From the NCBI RefSeq assembly GCF_037975245.1, contig NC_092577.1, forward strand, positions 20,458,898-20,522,897: 64,000 nt of DNA. Reading direction: 5' to 3'. Under the pieces are notes generated by a model. The model ran no database searches and was not told the origin of the DNA. It saw only the letters and a list, made by a program, of their open reading frames with translations. Made by a program: the position numbers and the translations under genes. Shown here one piece after another: positions 1 through 11,275 of this stretch. The DNA comes from Apostichopus japonicus (taxonomy: Eukaryota; Echinodermata; Holothuroidea; Aspidochirotida; Stichopodidae). How positions within the stretch are numbered: the stretch's first letter is position 1; every line of letters starts with the position of its first letter.

Positions 1-704
1 TTGCAATTGATATCATGCATGTTTATAGGGGGGGGGGGCTAGCATTATTTCGTTATGAAAAGTTTGTATGCACAATAACTCAACAAGGGAATGACCAATC
101 ATTACCATACTGTACTTAGTGAGTGGGTGGCCCATAGTAAGTAGATTATCCCTGTTGATGTTGGTGCTCATTTCATGAATATTAATGAGATCATGGGGTC
201 AAACGTGAAATACTCCAAATTGCAATTACTTGGCTACTATTACTAGTCGGAATTTCGTCAAACTTGGTATGATGATAATGGTAGATAGTCTTCACACACT
301 GATGTGTGTTGCAATTGATATCAGGGCTTAGCATTACTTTGGCAACAAAAGTTTGTGAGCATAAATTACTGTTGTTGTATTAGGGCTTTGTTAGAAATTT
401 CCCTATGAATGGAACTAATGAACAGCAGCAAGGAACCATGAAATGTTTTCATTCTGGTTTTCTCTCTTCTTTTTCTTATCCGGGGGGCGCGCGCCCCAAG
501 GCCCCCCCTGGATACGCGCCTGCATATTAATATTTGCAACAGGCCCTCTTTCTCTGCCACCGCAACTGTATGTTTGCAGATATTTGAATATCTAAATCCT
601 TCAGTCACAGGCAACGTTATTGAGATCTTTTCTTTTTACAGTATACGGTTCCGGCAAACCCCCTGCAACCAAGTATTGTCTCTCATTCTGCTTTTCATTT
701 AAGC
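1..704. repeat. Non-coding, partly duplicated AT-rich DNA
   Basis: No credible gene. Bases 1-85 and 308-375 are related: both open with TTGCAATTGATATCA and continue through a GCTTAGCATTA-like stretch into AAAAGTTTGT, so a roughly 300 bp unit is imperfectly repeated. A poly-G run (30-38) and a GC-rich patch (482-515) are the only other features. Confidence 0.5.
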
Positions 705-739
705 TTGGGGCATTTAAGCTTGAAGCTGGCAGACATCCA

Positions 740-1662
740 CATCAAGAAGGCTTTTGACATGGTGGATCGCGGTTTTTTGATGAATGTATTGGAGACGTTT
801 GAGTTGCACCCGGTTTTTCGTAAATGGATTTCTGTTTTGTATGAAGAAAGTTTCAGTTCTGTTATCGTAAATGGGTTTGTTCGGAGGTTTTTAACGTAGA
901 GAGGGGGGTGCGCCAGGGGTGCCCTCTGTCTCCATTACTTTGTTTTGTTTAGCGAGTCCCTCTCTCGTCTTTTGGAAAGGGACTCCAAACTTGTTCCATT
1001 CGTTGTGCCAGGGGGTGCCAAAGTGAAATGCGTTCAATATGCAGATGACGTGACATGTGTTGTTTCGAGTCTGGGCTCCCTTCGTGCCCTCTCGCAGGAT
1101 TTATCTATCTTTGAGAGAGCTACCAGGGCGAAGTTTAATCCGGAAAAGACAGGGCCTTCGCCTTGGTAGCTGGAGATACAGAGACTTACCATTCGGTGCG
1201 TCGTGGTCGGATCAAAATATCAACATTAATGGTATATGGTTCGGCTACGATGCACCTTGTGATGTCACTTGGAACGAAAGGGCTGGGGTATTTCAGAGCA
1301 GACTCGAAAACTTTGGCACCCGCTGGCTTTCGATCTTGGGGAAAGTCACTGTTATTAATCGTTTCGTTTCGCCCATCTTGTGGTACCCGGGCGCGGTGTA
1401 TCCAATTCCGCGTCGCGTCCTGGTGCGGTTGGAGAGAGCGATATTTTCATTTATTTGGTCGGGTGGTACAGAGCTTGTCAAAAGAGCGGTAATGTACCAA
1501 AAACTGGAGAAGGGTGGGTTAGGGGTGGTTCATCTGGGAATCAAATTGACCTATTTGTTATTTAAGCAGTTGTTTGTAGCGGTAACTGACCCAGGCCTTG
1601 TTGCCTTGTTTATATTTTGTACGTTTTTGGGGCGGTTTGCACCTGCGTCGATAGGTCCCGGC
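740..1662 (+). pseudogene. Tx1/L1-type LINE ORF2 fragment (reverse transcriptase)
   Basis: 5'-truncated piece of a LINE reverse transcriptase closely related to the copy at 38.2-42.2 kb. It starts at the KAFDMVDRGF motif (RT motif A) and includes VRQGCPLSP and the catalytic QYADDVT motif (about 1037-1060). It continues into the thumb-side WYPGAVYPIPRR region and breaks off in the equivalent of the RRWVPALF segment. Several frame breaks (near 880, 940, 1150 and 1590) make it non-coding. At 1662/1663 it is cut by a minus-strand LINE 3' end. The 5' truncation is typical of target-primed reverse transcription. Confidence 0.85.
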
Positions 1663-3489
1663 GCGTGCTTTTTACGTGCAAAGAAACGGACACGGACCAA
1701 AGGTCAACAAAACCAAAAACAATCCCAGTCTGTTTAACAACCACCAAAAACCCAACTGAAAACCCACAAACAGAAATCTCTCATTAACCCACAAATGTAT
1801 AAAGGACACGGACCCAAAGGCTAGCAGAACCAAAACAAAAAAGCTCCACAAACCAGCCTCAAAAAGCCAACACCAAACCACAAACAGAAAACCCCCAACC
1901 CATATTATGTAAGGACCGCACAAACCCCCCACCCCACACAAAGAACTAACTAACTCCAAAATTCATCCGGGGTACGCCGTCCCGATAGCAGACGAAAGGC
2001 TTGCGCATTACCTGCGAAATTTTCCCAATACGGGTCTTTTCAAGCCCCTAACAGTATTCCCCCTTTTCTTACGAGGGAGCAGAGTTCTTAACTCCTCGTG
2101 AACCTTGATCGAGTGGACCTCCCTGTCAGGAACAGGAGGTCCACTAGCGACCATCGTGTCCGGTATAGCGGAAGCGGCTGCGGGTAGGGTGGAAGGGCCA
2201 CTCGAGTCAATGAGATCAGTGGCCTGTTTTGTCTCATCAAACCAATCGGAGGACTCCTTAGCCACAACTAATAAGGCTTGTAGTGCAGTCCTCCATTGGC
2301 GAGTCAGAATCTGGGCCACTTACTGTCTCTTGGGCCGGTTGACTCGGGGCCCGACTAGTATCACCGATAGCGGGCGTAGCTACCGGTGAACCAGTACAAG
2401 CGGCATCCTGCGCCGCGTGCCACTCCGCTAGTACCATCTCCGCCGTTTTGTCCTGCTCTGCCTCAGTGGGCAGGCTGGCAGTCTCGGCAAGTTCGATCAG
2501 GAGAGGTCGGACACGAAAGGGGGAACAAAGCCTCCATCGGGGCGCTAGTGTCGGACACTGGGGCGATGACAGGAGCATCATGTGGTACGGTGTCAGAGGC
2601 CGGGACGGGGACCGCTTCAACCACGCCCGTAGCCACTCTCGCGGCGTATGAGCGGTCTGGACATAAACGGGCGAGATGGCCCGTTTTCCCACACGAGTTG
2701 CAAACGATATCCCCTTTACACTCGGCCAGGGTATGCCCAACCTGTAAACAGCGGCTACACCGCTTGTTCGGGCACAACCTGGCCTCATGCCCTTCCAGCC
2801 CACACCTCCAACAAGTGCGAGGCTGGCCCGAATATGCAATGTGGGCCCTGTGCCCATTAGCCCACAAGGTAGAGGGGATATCGGACTTGAGTTCGATTCT
2901 AACTCGTCTAGTCCCGGTCTTGACACCTTTACATTCGAGGAATTCCGGCTCTTCGTAGCCGGTCACTTTCCCAAAACGCCCCAGTGGTCCGCACAACAAC
3001 CTGTTCAGACATGTCCAGAGGGAGATGGAGGACTGTCACTCACACCGAACTGTCATACGGTGTGACCTTCAGTCCCTCGACTCCCTCCAACACATGGACG
3101 CCTCGGACGCGGGCAGCCTCCGAGGTAAACCGTACATCAAAACAATTCATACCCCGGAGAGGTTTACGCTGAAGCGCGTCAACCTCTCCAGGGACCTTTA
3201 AACCAACAGAACGGAAAACTGAAAAAAAAATTGTACGGGGACGACCTTAGCCTCCCCCGAAAAACTCAACAATACGATTTTGCTGTCACGGCGAGCCGCC
3301 ATGACAGCTAGGGGTGTGGCAAAGCCACGCACCTATACACAAACCGAAACGAAACAAACCCAAAACACAAACTACACTTAAACAAACTGTAAACTAATGA
3401 AGGGCCAACGTAAAAACACAATAAAGGTGTGGTCAACGAAAGGTGGAGAGCAGCCGAAAACACGTCCGCACTCCACGAGAACTGAACTG
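1663..3489 (-). mobile_element. Internally deleted minus-strand LINE (3' end joined to ORF1/5'UTR)
   Basis: The left end GCTTTTTACGTGC is the reverse complement of the LINE 3' terminus that recurs at 4376, 32230, 41328, 42165 and 54367. Bases 1663-1960 match the 3'UTR fragment at 32230-32526. From about 1965 the sequence is instead ORF1 and 5'UTR of the family, ending near 3480 in the 5' leader (reverse complement CTCGTGGAGTGCGGACGTG) shared with 63.73 kb and 59.03 kb. Essentially all of ORF2 is missing. Either the element retrotransposed with a large internal deletion, or two insertions abut; no duplication was found to separate these cases. Confidence 0.65.
2008..3302 (-). pseudogene. LINE ORF1 (CCHC zinc-knuckle RNA-binding protein), broken
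   Basis: The start at 3302 reads MAARRDSKIVLLSF, like the ORF1 starts at 58832 (minus) and 63901 (plus). Downstream (2463-2999) the frame encodes three gag-like zinc knuckles: CWRCGLEGHEARLC, CSRCLQVGHTLAEC and CNSCGKTGHLARLC. A Pro/Ser/Ala-rich tail follows. In the intact family ORF1 coats the LINE RNA as part of the retrotransposition particle. The N-terminal 40 codons, the knuckles and the tail lie in different frames, so at least two indels have inactivated it. Confidence 0.8.
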
Positions 3490-3512
3490 AACTCTGAACT
3501 GAACTGAACTAG
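3479..3512. repeat. (GAACT)n short tandem repeat at LINE 5' edge
   Basis: Runs of GAACT separated by one TCT interruption sit immediately outside or at the 5' end of the minus-strand LINE. A related AGTTCAGTT string precedes the LINE 5' leader at 63.72 kb, so the repeat may belong to the element rather than the host. Confidence 0.6.
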
Positions 3513-4061
3513 GCAGATTGATAGGGTGGATAAGCATCAAGTTTGGGAAGATGATCGTGAATACGAATTGAAATAACCTTTTCCAGTACTTACACTTCAG
3601 TCCAACTTATACTTTTCAATAAGAGCTTAATAAGCCTTAATTAATAGCTTGCTTCGTGGTATTTGTAAAAATAACATTAAGTAAGCAGTTGTTGAATATT
3701 TCGGCATATAATGGTAATAACATAGGCAGACATCTCTGTGAAATATTTGAAGGTAATGGATCGAGCTTACAAGTTTTTAGTTTAGAACAGTGCAAAATAG
3801 ATTAAAGTTCTTCAACTGATGTGGGGGTAGAACAGCTAATTTTATAATGACAACCATTGCCGTCACCTGATCTTCCGAATCAACATCTCTTCTTATCTTA
3901 GTAAGTTTAGATACAAACTAATCAGCAACAAAATTTCCATGATTGGAAGTCTGAAACTTGGTAGGCAAAACATTGTGAACTGTTGATCCAGTGATACAAT
4001 AAACATTTTTAAATAAATCAGCTTGATTCTATGTAGAAGAGAAAAGGATTTCTTCATCATC
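3513..4061. other. Unassigned AT-rich DNA
   Basis: No exon, RNA gene or recognisable element was seen here. Confidence 0.4.
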
Positions 4062-4225
4062 TCAGGGGGCGTAGTGATCTAATACTGCTCGAATAGCATT
4101 GTTCATTTCAGATCTATCACAACAACTGATGTCAATATCTGGTACTTTGGCACATACATCGTGACAGAATTGATCCAAGTTAACCTCCTTGATTTGACGA
4201 AACGGGACAGCTTCAGGTGAGCCAG
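4062..4225 (-). pseudogene. Fragment of a second LINE clade, endonuclease-RT linker
   Basis: The minus strand encodes FRQIKEVNLDQFCHDV followed by MNNAIRAVLDHYAP. This matches the linker between the AP-endonuclease and the reverse transcriptase in Jockey/CR1/RTE-type LINEs (pattern R-x-L/I-K-x-I-D-x-x-x-F ... L-D-x-H-A-P). It is a different family from the Tx1-type LINEs around it. Only about 55 residues are recognisable, and no RT core follows on the left side. Confidence 0.45.
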
Positions 4226-4866
4226 AATGAATCATATAGGAATTGCATATTGAACCAGGGTTGAAATAATGAACTGAAACGGGCATGTGAGGTGATGACA
4301 ATATCCTCAATCTTTCAGTTAAGGTAATATGAAGTATAAAACAATTGGGTATACAATGTGGCCCGCTTGATGAGTGCTTTTTACGTGACCCGCCATGTGG
4401 GATAAAAAACGTCACGACCAAACGGCAATACCGAACCATCCCATTCTGACAAACGAAACTCGGTCAAGCGAGCCAAAAAATACATACGCCCACCGACCTG
4501 CAGAGACCAAACGCCCAACCACCCACTCAAACATTCAAAGGACGACCAAGACGCAGCGAAACGAAACACCCCTCCCCAGCACACCACCGTCCAAAAAAGG
4601 TAGCCCCAGATAAACGCCGAAAATCGCCTTCAATTTGAAGGCGAATGTCAGACTTCACCGCCTCCAGGACTGCCTGCCAACTGGCAAATTTCCCCCTAAA
4701 AACAATATCACATCTACTCCTCCAAACAAGTTTGTTCACAACAGAACAAACACAAATAATACGCTGCAACACAGCAACAGAACAAACTGGAGGATCTACC
4801 CCATATAAAACAAAACCCTGTCCTACCGACCAAGAACGGTCTCCCGTTGAACGGTCGGTCCAGGTC

Positions 4867-5826
4867 TGTGCTGCCCTCACTCGCGTAGGATATGCTTGCT
4901 AGACAGCCAGCTAACCCAAAAATGAGGCAAAGACAGATGTAGCTTCTGAATTTCCCCACTTGTATTTAAGTGGTCAAACTGTGAAACAAGATAAATTATG
5001 CAAAATAATACTTCAGCTTTACGAGATTAATTACTAAACTAAATAGGATAATGAATGTACTCAGAACAGTGACGTGCTAAACAATGTCGGTTATGATTGA
5101 TATAGCATAACTATGACTGAGTATGAAAGAAACGAGGATAAAGTAGGTTACCTCTAAAAGAAATACTAAAAAAATGTATCTTCAGATTAACTAACTGATA
5201 AACATAAGGATCTATCCGATAACACCCTTGAACTTGAAAATAGAAACTACAAGGCTGAATATGAAGTAAACTGTTAGGTCCGATACCTAACAAAGACTTG
5301 ATACACATGTGATATAAACGCTGAGTAAGCACATAGCAAATAACCGTGCTCTAATGGTACATACTGAGTTGCCGATAAATAATCCTAATAAGTGATCCAT
5401 GTTCAAAACAATTGATGACACCTCAGTGAAAGGCAATTTCCTATATTGTAGAGAATAAACAAAACAAGGAGTACTTAGGAACTATTAATTTGCCAGGACA
5501 AAAACTGTAAACACAAAAGAGAGGTTGGTAGGCGAATAAAACAGTGTTGCCACCAATACACGAAACTGGATACTGCAGTTTACAACCTGCTAAAACAAAC
5601 TGTTACATACAACTGAACTAAAGTGAAAATTAAAAGGGAAAGCTGAGGGAGAAAATCTAATACATGACCATACACAGCTTTTAACGATCACAGACAGAGA
5701 GGAATGTCGCACAGTGGCCGGACTAATGTGACCCCTGACACCATATGGGCAGACCAGCTCTCCATCTATGGATGAAGGACTTAATTACTAACAGTTGTGG
5801 CTAAAAATATATTAAAGGGCATGACA
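4867..5826. mobile_element. Solo LTR (960 bp) inside a LINE
   Basis: Starts TGTGCTGCCC and ends GGGCATGACA (TGT...ACA ends). It is flanked on both sides by the 5 bp duplication AGGTC (4862-4866 and 5827-5831). The flanking LINE sequence is continuous across the insertion when compared with the 54.8 kb copy. No coding potential. A 5 bp duplication with TG...CA ends is the signature of an LTR retrotransposon reduced by LTR-LTR recombination. No second copy occurs in the window, and it differs from the short Gypsy LTRs at 42.5 and 46.9 kb. Confidence 0.82.
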
Positions 5827-6214
5827 AGGTCTGAAACCACCCCCACAAGCTTAAAACAAAGGAACAATGCCAAAAACATAGGCAGTACTCTCTAAGCTGT
5901 GACAGCCGGTCCTCGGGCACAGTAAATCACCCAATCGCCAATGATACCTTTTTAGATTGGTCACCAAGGCACCGTGTGCAATTCTCAATGAAAGATCACG
6001 GAGCCTGCAACCATTCAGCTTTGACTGCACCGAACGCCATACTTCGGCAGAATGACGTCCCTATACAAAAATTGCATTCAAGGCCCTATCTTGCAAGGAA
6101 ATGTGAACGAGGGCCGGCCGTGACAGGTCAACAGGGGGCAACTCAATCAGAGCGGAGCAAATGACACGCACCACACTGTGTTTGGAGTACTACTATGCTA
6201 AACAGCGCCGGGAC

Positions 6215-7492
6215 GCGAAATTTTTTCCCAGCACGGTAAAGGCCATCATTTGCATACCTCGCTTCTCATTGGCTGGGTCTTGCACTTTTGATGCTGAATT
6301 GGGAAGTTCTTGCTTACGCTATGAGTGTGAACATACACGTGCACGCAGTGGATCGTTATTTGCATACACGTGCTGTATGAACTGGCGATAGTCTTGAGAC
6401 AACTTTCTTTTTTTTGGCTCCTGCACGGACTTGTACATTTACATCCATAAGATCGTAAAACAATACTACGACCATGGACTGTGAGGACAATGAACGCAGA
6501 TAAGTACCAGGCGTTAGATTGCTTCCAAACTGCTTAAACACATTGGACAGCTTGACCGTTTGTGATTGACTATGTACTTCAGTTGCTTTTAAACTTTAAA
6601 CTGAGAGACTCTTAATTTTGAGCATAGACATTGATTTGAATTTCCAAATTATGAACCTACACCCGTGGCATAAGACACCGACAAATAAATAAACTCTACT
6701 CAAACGCGTACCCTTGTACATTCTGCTGCTAGACTTTTTAATTTTTTGGAGTGTAGCAAAGTGGCCTTGTGAAATGTGGTATGTGATGAGCGATTCAGTG
6801 CATCAGCTGCTAGTTGATATTGAAACTAGCTAGCTTCAGTCTTCTACGGAAGGTTGCTCTTTATTTATTCTTCTTTGTTTACCTTTGTGAAAACTGTATT
6901 ACAAACAACTACAAAGTGCACATTCGATGAAGTACATATACAATTGGACAGGAAGAAGCCGTTAGGTCCGGGGTAAACTTACATCTAAACCATAAAATAA
7001 ATTAACTTACCTCTTTGGACTCTTGCAAATATCGGCTCAGTTAGGGCGGTCTTAAGTTACATTATTCCTTCAGCATATGAGGACATTCACTTCACTTCAA
7101 TAAGGTGTGTCAAAGATATATGGTAAATCCTGTCTAAGCGACGTGCATTGTCGGCCTATCTGCACCAAGACTGTGTAGTCTGTCAGGAATATGCCCAGTG
7201 AGAGACGTCTCGGCCTCTTACACAAAACAATTTAAACTAACTATTGTGCGGTACTGTAATGTGAAGAATTCCGCGTCTGGGAATATTTGCCATGCAAGAT
7301 TGCACGAGGTTGCTGCCGAGCTTACAAATTATCAATACGAACAGGCTTAAATATCAATGAATATATTTTACGCATAGAAATTGTGAATCAACCGTTACAG
7401 ATATTGTAATGAATGTTATGTATACGGACTCCAGCCAATGAGAAGCGAGGTATGCAAATGATGGCCTTTACCGCGCTGGGAAAAAATCTCGT
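6215..7492. mobile_element. MULE-like non-autonomous DNA transposon (1278 bp)
   Basis: Terminal inverted repeats of about 60 bp: the left end GCGAAATTTTTTCCCAGCAC is mirrored at the right by GCTGGGAAAAAATCTCGT, and identity runs on through the TTTGCATACCTCGCTTCTCATTGGCTGG segment. A 9 bp target duplication CGCCGGGAC (6206-6214 and 7493-7501) flanks it, and the other LINE copies contain this 9-mer once. A 9 bp duplication with long inverted repeats points to the Mutator/MULE superfamily. No transposase frame is present, so it depends on a helper. Confidence 0.85.
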
Positions 7493-7538
7493 CGCCGGGA
7501 CCCATCGACGCAGGTGCAACCCGCCCCAAAAACGTACG

Positions 7539-9059
7539 GGTATGGGACAGAAAGCTTACAGTGGTTATGACAGCAATCATATGTGATGCAAGAGCCATAT
7601 GGTCCGAAACATCAAGGGTCATAGTGGTTACTCTGGCTGTGAAAGATGTGTCCCTAAATGACCTTTGACCTGGAGAAAAAACATTAGACTTCCTGTACTC
7701 AATGAAGTACTTCTTTACACTAAATATGAGGTATGCCCAAGCTTTCTTTCTTGAGATATCGTGTTTACAAGGTTTTTACATTTTCACCCTTAGTGACCAC
7801 AATGTGTACCCAATGTGTTACTTACAGCCTTGCAAGATAGTATCATGTTAATAAAAAGTTCACTTGCCCCAGTATAAATAATACAAGCCATACATATCTC
7901 AATTAATGTTGAAAGTTGTGATCTTGCATTGCAGAGTGAATTTTGAATATAAACCACGGCCGGTGTAGCATATCAAACTGTCGCAAATATCACATATTCA
8001 GTAAACACTGACCTAGTCCCAGTGGGACAATTTTTACTGGATTTACCAGTACATTTCGTCTCCCCGGTCCTTTTGTACAAGGCCAGATGGTGCAGACTGT
8101 CCCCGGGACAGTATATGCTATGGTTAAACGAAGGGGGACATTATTTGACGGTTGCATATGGAAAAAAATAAAAATGGAAAAGTTAGCAAAAAACGTGAGA
8201 CAAATTGCCGATATTCTAAGGGATTAGAGCTATCCAAGTGGTTTCACCCAAAAAAATTACGGAAAAAAGGTGTTTTTCACACTGGCTGAAAATGAAACTC
8301 TTGCATACCGAAATTGAAGAAAAGTTTTGTTATCTAGGGCTTCTCAACTCGCCCAAATCGAGGCAGCTCATAGTACTACTGGCATCTAAGGTAATGTCTG
8401 TAACTTAGAGTATAGGATACACACTATGCCTATGGTTGTTAAATGGTGAACGGCCATTCTACAGTGAAAATATAACCAGGCCTCTATAGGCCTGATTAGT
8501 GCACAAATCATGATATTCTTTTACCACGTTTGGTTAGTTGTAAAAACTCATTCGCAAAAAGTCAACCAACTGCTTATGCAACATTGTAATCAGTTCTATG
8601 CTTTGAGCAAAGTTGTTTGTGTATGAAGAAAGTTATTAGGGCCTAGTTCTTTTCGTTTTGTTTTGCCAATCCATTTTTGTCATAAGAAATGTTGGTGAAA
8701 AATGTCATAAATTTCCACCTTTTATCGCTCTGCCTATCATAGAAGTTAACAATCATAACCAAATCATACTAAAGCTGGTTTGCATGCATGCGATAATATA
8801 ACATGCAACTAATGGACTATAGCCTAGCCTATTTCTAGAGGAAAGTGGCACTAATACTTTACGTAACATATTCATGTCATTAATTTGCTTGGTAAGATAT
8901 TAAAGGCCAGAGTATTTTTTTAGGTGTGCTATATTCACTACATGCCTAACCTCACTGCAGAAGAATCTTCATAAACATCTATACCGCAATAGTGGCCATG
9001 CAATATGTACAATAATGGAAATATTCCATTTCAAACAGTGATATAGAGTTGTAATTCAA
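7539..9059. other. Unassigned intergenic DNA with one dispersed repeat
   Basis: No gene recognised. About 7640-7800 belongs to a dispersed repeat family seen again near 26.8, 32.8, 34.5 and 37.5 kb. It contains TGACCTTTGACCT (7660-7672), a direct-repeat-1 nuclear-receptor-type motif on the minus strand. Confidence 0.45.
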
Positions 9060-9066
9060 TTTTAGT

Positions 9067-9165
9067 GGCACTTTAGCTACAATTAGCTACAATCCTGCAC
9101 TTTAGCTTTAGCTAAAGTGCAGGATTGTAGCTTTAGCTACACTTTAGCTACAATCCTGCAGCCCA
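9067..9165. repeat. Palindromic cluster built on CTTTAGCTACAATCCTGCA
   Basis: Several direct and inverted copies of ACAATCCTGCA and CACTTTAGCTA lie within 100 bp. The central TACAATCCTGCACTTTAGCT is followed by its reverse complement, which would allow a long hairpin. It may be a foldback element tip or a collapsed MITE. Confidence 0.7.
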
Positions 9166-9326
9166 TATAATGGGGGTTTTTTTTGGGGGGGGGGGACAAA
9201 AACCATGATATCTCCTTGATCAGGAATTTTCTTATCTCTTTGAAGGTGCTCATCTTGACATAGATAAACCAGACAATTGACTTTGTCGAGATTCTGTTGG
9301 AAAACTATCAACGTTGATGTAACAAG

Positions 9327-9415
9327 GTATGTTCAACCGGATGTCAAAGCGTCATTGTCATGAAGACCTACGAACAAGTCTCCATATCATTCCTGTAACT
9401 GGATTATGGAAACAG
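9327..9415 (+). pseudogene. GIN1/Ginger-type integrase pseudogene, exon with zinc-binding tail
   Basis: Encodes a degenerate HHCC zinc-finger end and then LHIIPVTGLWKQ, the conserved lead-in to a Gypsy-type integrase core. It ends in phase 0 at a CAG|GTAACT donor. The cysteine pair (CSTGCQ) and LHIIPVTGLWKQ are in different frames, so it is damaged. The next exon (10019) continues the same domain in the same phase. Confidence 0.6.
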
Positions 9416-10018
9416 GTAACTTTAGATAAAGTCACTCTGTCTGGACAAATTTACAAGTTTAAAGGTAGCCTGTATAGGCCCTCAATTTTGGTCACTTTTA
9501 TTGTCACAAGTTTTCAAAAACTACTTTCCTGGGGGTAATAACCCTTTAAATTGTCCCACACATTCTCAATGATGACACTAGCTGATTGAATGTCCCAGCG
9601 AGGCAAATTTCCTCCAGGGTAGTAATAAACATACTAGAATTTTGAGCAAAGTGAAAATCTGGCATATTTACGGCCAATATAGCATACCTTTAAGCCACAC
9701 TTTGGCATAACTGCAGAGCAACCATATCATTGTGTGGAAGTGGAAAAAGTGGACGTACCACTTTTCTGGTTTAGTGGTTTAAGCGATTGTAAATATATGG
9801 TACAGTATGGTTTAAGTGAAATTTTCATGTATCCAAGGTAAAAATAATTGGCCTTAATCCACCAACACCCTGTTTCTACCAGATAGTACACTATTCTTTT
9901 TTATCTACATCTGTGTACAAAATGAAGCAATGGAATAGAAGAAGTCAAGGCAAAGCCTGCAATGTTTTTGTAAATGTTTTTGAAATTAGCACCTAACTGC
10001 TGTCTTCTTTCTTAACAG

Positions 10019-10176
10019 GTTGGTGTTGATCTTGATGGTCCACTGCCAGTGACAGCTGCCAGCGACTGTACATATTAACACTGTCTGACTTCTATACAAA
10101 GTGGCCTGAGACTTTTAAAGGCAGTGCCTGACAAGACTGCAGCATCAACTTCTAATTTCATTATTGATTTAATGAG
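10019..10176 (+). pseudogene. GIN1/Ginger-type integrase pseudogene, core exon 1
   Basis: Follows a TTTCTTAACAG acceptor. Encodes VGVDLDGPLPVTA, which carries the first catalytic Asp of the DDE triad, then LTLSDFYTKWPETF and DKTAAS..NFIIDLM. A one-base slip after the first 20 codons and further wobble break the frame. It ends at ATGAG|GTCAAC in phase 2. Introns in an integrase gene argue for a Ginger DNA transposon or the related host gene family rather than an LTR retrotransposon. Confidence 0.65.
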
Positions 10177-11198
10177 GTCAACATATCTAAAACATTTCAT
10201 AATTTTCTGTAGTTAGTTGTAAAGCATACAGAAAGGTCATGAAGTTAGGTAAGTGTACTCTTAATCTTTGCAGGTGTAGTTCCCATTAATAAGTTCATCT
10301 GTAAATGTTTCTTTTCCTATATTTACTTGCAAAGATTCCACCTCTGGTTCTTAAGTGGCATATAGCCAGACAATTGCCTTATTTGATGTACATCCGCAAA
10401 AAGAGACTTTTACTGGACCTGTTTCACTGAAGCAGACACGGTTTATTTATTGAAACAAATGTTGAGTAAATAATTAGGACCACATTCCACAGCTTGACAT
10501 CACATATTGTGTGTTGTTTTTCCCAAAAAAGTGTTGGATAGTGTGTGAACTTATTACTACTTCGCTGTTTGGACAGGAACTTTGACAAGAAAAGAAGAAA
10601 TAATGGATCAAGTAAGTTTTCCTACTATTTCTCGGTTAGGCCCCTTGAGGAAAATTGCTAAATGTGATTGTGTGTGTATTGGTGGGGGATATTTTCGGAA
10701 ACCTGGGGGAGGGACCCCTTTTCTCAAATATGCCAATACGGTCTCTTCGATTCAAATGATGTATAATAGTACATTTTACTTCAATAACGGTTAGCTAGCA
10801 ATATTTGTTTTTGCATTTGGGTCGTACAGAGGGTGTTTTGAACCCCCATGTATCCTTGTTCGGGACAATTAATGTTTGATTGGCACAAAAGTTGTATTGG
10901 CTAATATGGTTAACAAAGTTTTTGTAGTAAAATGTATGATATAACCCCCAAATTATGACATGCAATCTCCAATAAGAAAAACTTGAGCCCATAAACATGT
11001 AGGTGTCACAATTAAAGATCATACAATTAACTCAATGCCTAAGCATGGTTCAGTTGTACACTCAACCAATATGGATGTTATCTTTGTAGTCTGTAGTCGT
11101 TAAACCTAAACCTTTCAAGAGGATAATCGATTTTATATATGACTTACAATATGGCATTCAGTACTGATAATATTGCTTTTAACTTTTATTTTGCACAG

Positions 11199-11275
11199 AT
11201 TTGGTTGTACTGACAGTCTCATCTCTGACCACCAATGGAGGGAGTATCTATGAAGTTAACAGAAGACCCCAGAAG
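11199..11275 (+). pseudogene. GIN1/Ginger-type integrase pseudogene, core exon 2
   Basis: Preceded by a TTATTTTGCACAG acceptor. It begins with one base that completes the phase-2 codon of the previous exon (AG+A = Arg) and reads FGCTDSLISDHQWRE. This matches the integrase motif with the second catalytic Asp (LISDQGREF). Frame breaks follow at once, and an EVNRRP remnant lies in another frame. The third catalytic residue was not found downstream. Confidence 0.6.

Larger units (their letters stand above)
4376..7538 (-). mobile_element. Tx1/L1-type LINE, 5'-truncated, split by two later insertions
   Basis: The left boundary is the family 3' terminus (GCTTTTTACGTGACCCGCC on the plus strand). LINE sequence covers 4376-4866, 5832-6214 and 7502-7538, and it aligns with the copies at 41-42 kb and 54-55 kb. 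The pieces are separated by a solo LTR and a MULE-like transposon, each with its own target duplication, so the LINE is the oldest of the three. It encodes only the C-terminal part of ORF2 (zinc-knuckle region and tail) and is full of stops. The 5' truncation point is near the ACGTAC at 7533-7538; no clear flanking duplication was found. Confidence 0.85.

Noticed and set aside
10577-10611. Possible exon (CAG|GAACTTTGACAAG ... TCAAG|TAAG)
   Set aside because: The integrase exons at 10019 and 11199 join directly in phase without it, and the peptide matches nothing known.
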